Below, piece by piece: positions 53,330 through 55,640 of a stretch of 55,640 bases of DNA. Both the position numbers and the translations under genes were made by a program. The stretch is from NCBI GenBank assembly GCA_028288725.1, contig JAQGIC010000111.1, positions 1 through 55,640 on the forward strand, read 5' to 3'. The stretch's first letter is position 1, and each line of letters starts with the position of its first letter. This DNA comes from Rhodospirillales bacterium. Its GTDB lineage: Bacteria; Pseudomonadota; Alphaproteobacteria; ATCC43930; CGMCC-115725. A model generated the notes under the pieces. That model had not been told where the DNA came from, did no database searches, and was given only the letters and a program-made list of their open reading frames with translations.

Positions 53330-54052
53330 TTGGATCTCTCCGTCGTCATCCCCGTCAAGAACGAGGCCGAGAATCTGGCGCCGCTCATCGCCGAGATCCA
53401 TGCCGCCCTCGATGGCCTCGTCCCGTTCGAGATCGTCTATGTCGACGATGGCTCGACCGACGACAGCGCCCAGCGGCTGAAGGCGATCCAGGCCGGCGAC
53501 CCGAGCCTGCGCGTCGTGCGCCACGCCAAGAGCTGCGGCCAGAGCACCGCTGTGCGCAGTGGCGTCAAGGCGGCGCAAGGGCGCTGGGTCGCGACGCTCG
53601 ACGGCGACGGCCAGAACGATCCGGCCGACATCCCCGCGCTCTGGCGGATGGCCCAGGCCGCCGGCAGCGGCGGCCCCGCGATCTATTGCGGCCACCGGGC
53701 CAAGCGTCGGGACACGGCGATCAAGCGCATTTCCTCGCGCTTCGCCAACGGCCTGCGCTCGCGCCTCTTGGGCGATGCGACGCCGGATACCGGCTGCGGC
53801 CTGAAGCTGTTCGAGCGCTCGACCTTCCTCGAGCTACCCTATTTCGACCATATGCACCGTTATTTGCCGGCGCTGGTGCTGCGCGCCGGCGGCACGGTCG
53901 TTTCGGTCAAGGTCAACCACCGGCCGCGCGAACGCGGCAAGTCGAACTACGGCACGCTCGACCGCGCGCTGGTCGGGATCGTCGATCTGTTCGGCGTGAT
54001 GTGGCTGCAGCGACGGGCCAAGGTGCCGGTGCTGCTCGACCCGACGGTCTGA
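53330..54052 (+). CDS. GT2 family glycosyltransferase (dolichol/polyprenyl-phosphate type)
   Basis: This 240-residue GT-A enzyme has LSVVIPVKNEAENL, VYVDDGSTDDS and the metal-binding ATLDGDGQNDPADIPAL. GCGLKLFERSTF and NHRPRERGKSNYG follow, as in DPM1-like enzymes that transfer a sugar from a nucleotide to a polyprenyl phosphate. It has no C-terminal membrane anchor. The start is TTG at 53330, required by the conserved first strand. It heads a three-gene operon with a TVP38-like membrane protein and HutG. Confidence 0.85.
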   Translation: MDLSVVIPVKNEAENLAPLIAEIHAALDGLVPFEIVYVDDGSTDDSAQRLKAIQAGDPSLRVVRHAKSCGQSTAVRSGVKAAQGRWVATLDGDGQNDPADIPALWRMAQAAGSGGPAIYCGHRAKRRDTAIKRISSRFANGLRSRLLGDATPDTGCGLKLFERSTFLELPYFDHMHRYLPALVLRAGGTVVSVKVNHRPRERGKSNYGTLDRALVGIVDLFGVMWLQRRAKVPVLLDPTV

Positions 54053-54057
54053 GCCCC

Positions 54058-54714
54058 ATGCCGAAACAATGGGGCCGTTTCGTCCGCGTGTTCCTGCTGG
54101 CGCTGGTCGTCCTCGCCGTCGGCATGGTCTGGCGGGAGCGGACGGAGTTTCAGCCGGCCCATCTGCAGGCGCTGATCGCCGGCAATTCCTACGCCCCGTT
54201 GATCTTCATCGCCGTCCATATCGCGGCCAGCCTGCTGTTCGTGCCGCGTACGCCGCTGTCGATCGCGTCCGGCCTGCTGTTCGGCCTGTGGTGGGGCACG
54301 CTGTGGGCCGTCTGCGGTGCCATGGCCGGATCCTTGGCCGGCTTCGCGCTCGCCCGCTATGTCAATGCCGGCTGGATCAAGCCGGAGCGCCTGCCGAAAT
54401 TAGGCGAGTTGCTGGCGCGGGTCGAGCGCGGCGGCTGGCGCGCCGTTGCGCTGATCCGCGTCGTGCCGATCATGCCGCACACGCCGGTCAATTACGCCTT
54501 CGGCCTGTCGCGGGTCTCGATCGGCGACTATATGCTGGGCTCGTTCATCGGCCAATTGCCGATCACGGTGTTCTGCGTCGATGTCGGCTCGGCCGGCGGC
54601 CAGGCGCTGACCGGTTCGATGAACTGGCTGGAGCCGACCCTGGTCGGCGTCGGCGCGCTGGCGCTGTCGCTCATTCTGCCCAAGCTCGCTTCGCTCCGCC
54701 GGGGTTCGCCATGA
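54058..54714 (+). CDS. TVP38/DedA-family membrane protein
   Basis: This 218-residue protein has about five membrane segments and the family core FVPRTPLSIASGLLFGLWWG, AGSLAGFALARYV, RVVPIMPHTPVNYAFGL and GSFIGQLPITVF. Members of the VTT superfamily are implicated in lipid scrambling or flipping. Its coupling to a polyprenyl-phosphate-type glycosyltransferase suggests work on a lipid-linked sugar. It starts 5 bases after the glycosyltransferase stop and overlaps hutG (ATGA). Confidence 0.85.
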   Translation: MPKQWGRFVRVFLLALVVLAVGMVWRERTEFQPAHLQALIAGNSYAPLIFIAVHIAASLLFVPRTPLSIASGLLFGLWWGTLWAVCGAMAGSLAGFALARYVNAGWIKPERLPKLGELLARVERGGWRAVALIRVVPIMPHTPVNYAFGLSRVSIGDYMLGSFIGQLPITVFCVDVGSAGGQALTGSMNWLEPTLVGVGALALSLILPKLASLRRGSP

Positions 54715-55502
54715 CCGAGATCTATCGCTTCACCGAAGGCCGGGTGCCCGTGCTGGTCAGCATGCCCCATGTCGGCACCGCGCTGATGCCCGGCCTGGCC
54801 GAGCGCCTGTCGCAAGCGGCCCTGCCGCTGGGCGACACCGACTGGCATCTGCCGGAGCTGTATGATTTCCTGGGAGGACTCGGCTGCGGCACCCTCGCCG
54901 CCCGGCACTCGCGCTTCGTGGTCGATCTCAATCGGCCGCCAGACGACAAGCCGCTCTATGCCGGCGCCACGACCGGCCTCTTTCCCGACATCACGTTCGA
55001 CGGCACGCCGGCCTATCGCGCCGGCGCCGAGCCGGACGCGGCCGAGCGTGCCGACCGGCTCGAGACCTACTGGCGGCCCTATCACGACCGGATCGAGGCC
55101 GAGCTGACGCGGATGGTCGCCCGCTTCGGCAAGGCGATCCTGCTCGACGCCCATTCGATTCGCGGCACGGTGCCCCGCCTGTTCGAAGGCCGCCTGCCCG
55201 ACTTCAATCTGGGCACCGCCGACGGCAAGAGCTGCGCCTCCGAGATCGGCGAGCGCTCAGCGGAAATTCTAGGATCGGCAGAGGGTTACAGCCGGGTCCT
55301 CAACGGAAAATTCAAGGGTGGCCACATCACGCGCCACTATGGCGACCCCGCCCGCGGCCGTCATGCGATCCAGCTCGAACTGGTCCAGGAAACCTACATG
55401 GACGTGACGGCGCCCTTCGGCTTCCGCCCGGACCTTGCCGCCGGGGTCCGGCCGCATCTGCAGCGCTTCGTCGAGGGGCTGGTGGAGTGGGGTCGTAAAT
55501 AA
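54711..55502 (+). CDS. hutG: N-formylglutamate deformylase (HutG-like)
   Basis: This 263-residue protein fits the HutG type that hydrolyses N-formyl-L-glutamate to glutamate and formate: LVSMPHVGTALMPGL, DTDWHLPELYDF, FVVDLNRPPDD, LLDAHSIRGTVPRLFEG, GGHITRHYG and AIQLELVQETYMD. No other histidine-degradation genes (hutU, hutH, hutI, hutF) are in view, though they may lie to the right. It is the closer to true HutG of the two family members in this window. Confidence 0.87.
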   Translation: MTEIYRFTEGRVPVLVSMPHVGTALMPGLAERLSQAALPLGDTDWHLPELYDFLGGLGCGTLAARHSRFVVDLNRPPDDKPLYAGATTGLFPDITFDGTPAYRAGAEPDAAERADRLETYWRPYHDRIEAELTRMVARFGKAILLDAHSIRGTVPRLFEGRLPDFNLGTADGKSCASEIGERSAEILGSAEGYSRVLNGKFKGGHITRHYGDPARGRHAIQLELVQETYMDVTAPFGFRPDLAAGVRPHLQRFVEGLVEWGRK

Positions 55503-55536
55503 CCGTCATTCCCGTAGGTTACCCTAACACTCCGTC

Positions 55537-55640
55537 ATGCCCGGGCTTGACCCGGGCATCCACGCCCCTCCGCCGGAGCCCTGTTTGGCCGTGAAATCGG
55601 CTTGCCCAACCACGTGGATGGCCGGGTCAAGCCCGGCCAT
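55537..55640. repeat. Compound inverted repeat at the window end
   Basis: Two palindromes, ATGCCCGGGCTTGACCCGGG-CAT (55537-55559) and ATGGCCGGGTCAAGCCCGGC-CAT (55618-55640), are near inverted copies of each other. Together with flanking CCACG/CGTGG they form a long imperfect inverted repeat around a 58-base centre. This is a common alphaproteobacterial dispersed intergenic repeat type. It may continue beyond the window. Confidence 0.7.

Overview
The window is GC-rich, densely packed Gram-negative DNA. It most likely comes from a motile alphaproteobacterium, and the flagellin N-terminus and gene content fit Rhodospirillales best. That placement is inferred from protein character only, because there is no rRNA or tRNA to anchor it. 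The first two thirds form a large flagellin-glycosylation and surface-sugar island. The last third is ordinary chromosome.

Region 1 (1-5109, minus strand) holds the start of a flagellin gene. It is preceded by a block for a pseudaminic-acid-type nonulosonate: an SpsF-like cytidylyltransferase, PseI and PseG. A CSS-motif/EAL c-di-GMP phosphodiesterase sits at the head of the block. PseB and PseC are not in the window.

Region 2 (5110-15013) begins with an ISAs1-type transposase remnant and a frameshifted alpha/beta hydrolase. It continues with an acyl-chemistry cluster: two KAS III-like synthases, a Rieske oxygenase, a dedicated acyl carrier protein, an SDR reductase, a GNAT acyltransferase, a PhyH-type dioxygenase and a large HAD protein. 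I infer that it makes and attaches a short, possibly hydroxylated acyl group on an amino sugar.

Region 3 (15146-26373, plus strand) is a tightly coupled run with many ATGA or GTGA overlaps. It contains three epimerase-like proteins, a nucleotidyltransferase-PfkB kinase fusion in the reverse of the HldE order, a Gfo/Idh oxidoreductase, a UDP-sugar dehydrogenase homologue lacking the catalytic cysteine, a split transketolase, a DegT aminotransferase and two acetyltransferases. It looks like a pathway to an unusual activated amino sugar.

Region 4 (26474-33596) has a radical SAM/SPASM protein and then three consecutive genes that share a homologous N-terminal module of about 100 residues. Each copy is fused to a different C-terminal domain: unknown, FkbM methyltransferase and TylF methyltransferase. 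Two more methyltransferases and a deacetylase-fold protein follow. The three-gene module family is the best candidate here for an undescribed system.

Region 5 (33672-37582) has a TPR/SPINDLY-like glycosyltransferase overlapping a Maf (DUF115) motility accessory factor. These are the probable enzymes that put sugar on flagellin. A decayed IS5-type element (37586-38828) inserted exactly at the convergent stop codons after maf, and its target duplication preserved both stops.

Region 6 (38832-55640) is mainly housekeeping: two N-formylglutamate amidohydrolase-family genes, an orphan histidine kinase, a PilZ-methyltransferase fusion, and an IclR regulator divergent from glycerate 2-kinase and pyruvate kinase. 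It also has a peptide-type ABC binding protein, a DTW-domain tRNA-modifying protein, two stress-type small proteins, a DUF1800/DUF1501 secreted pair, and a GT2/TVP38/HutG operon. The window ends in a compound inverted repeat. Apart from the IS5 element, no gene-free stretch exceeds 300 bases.
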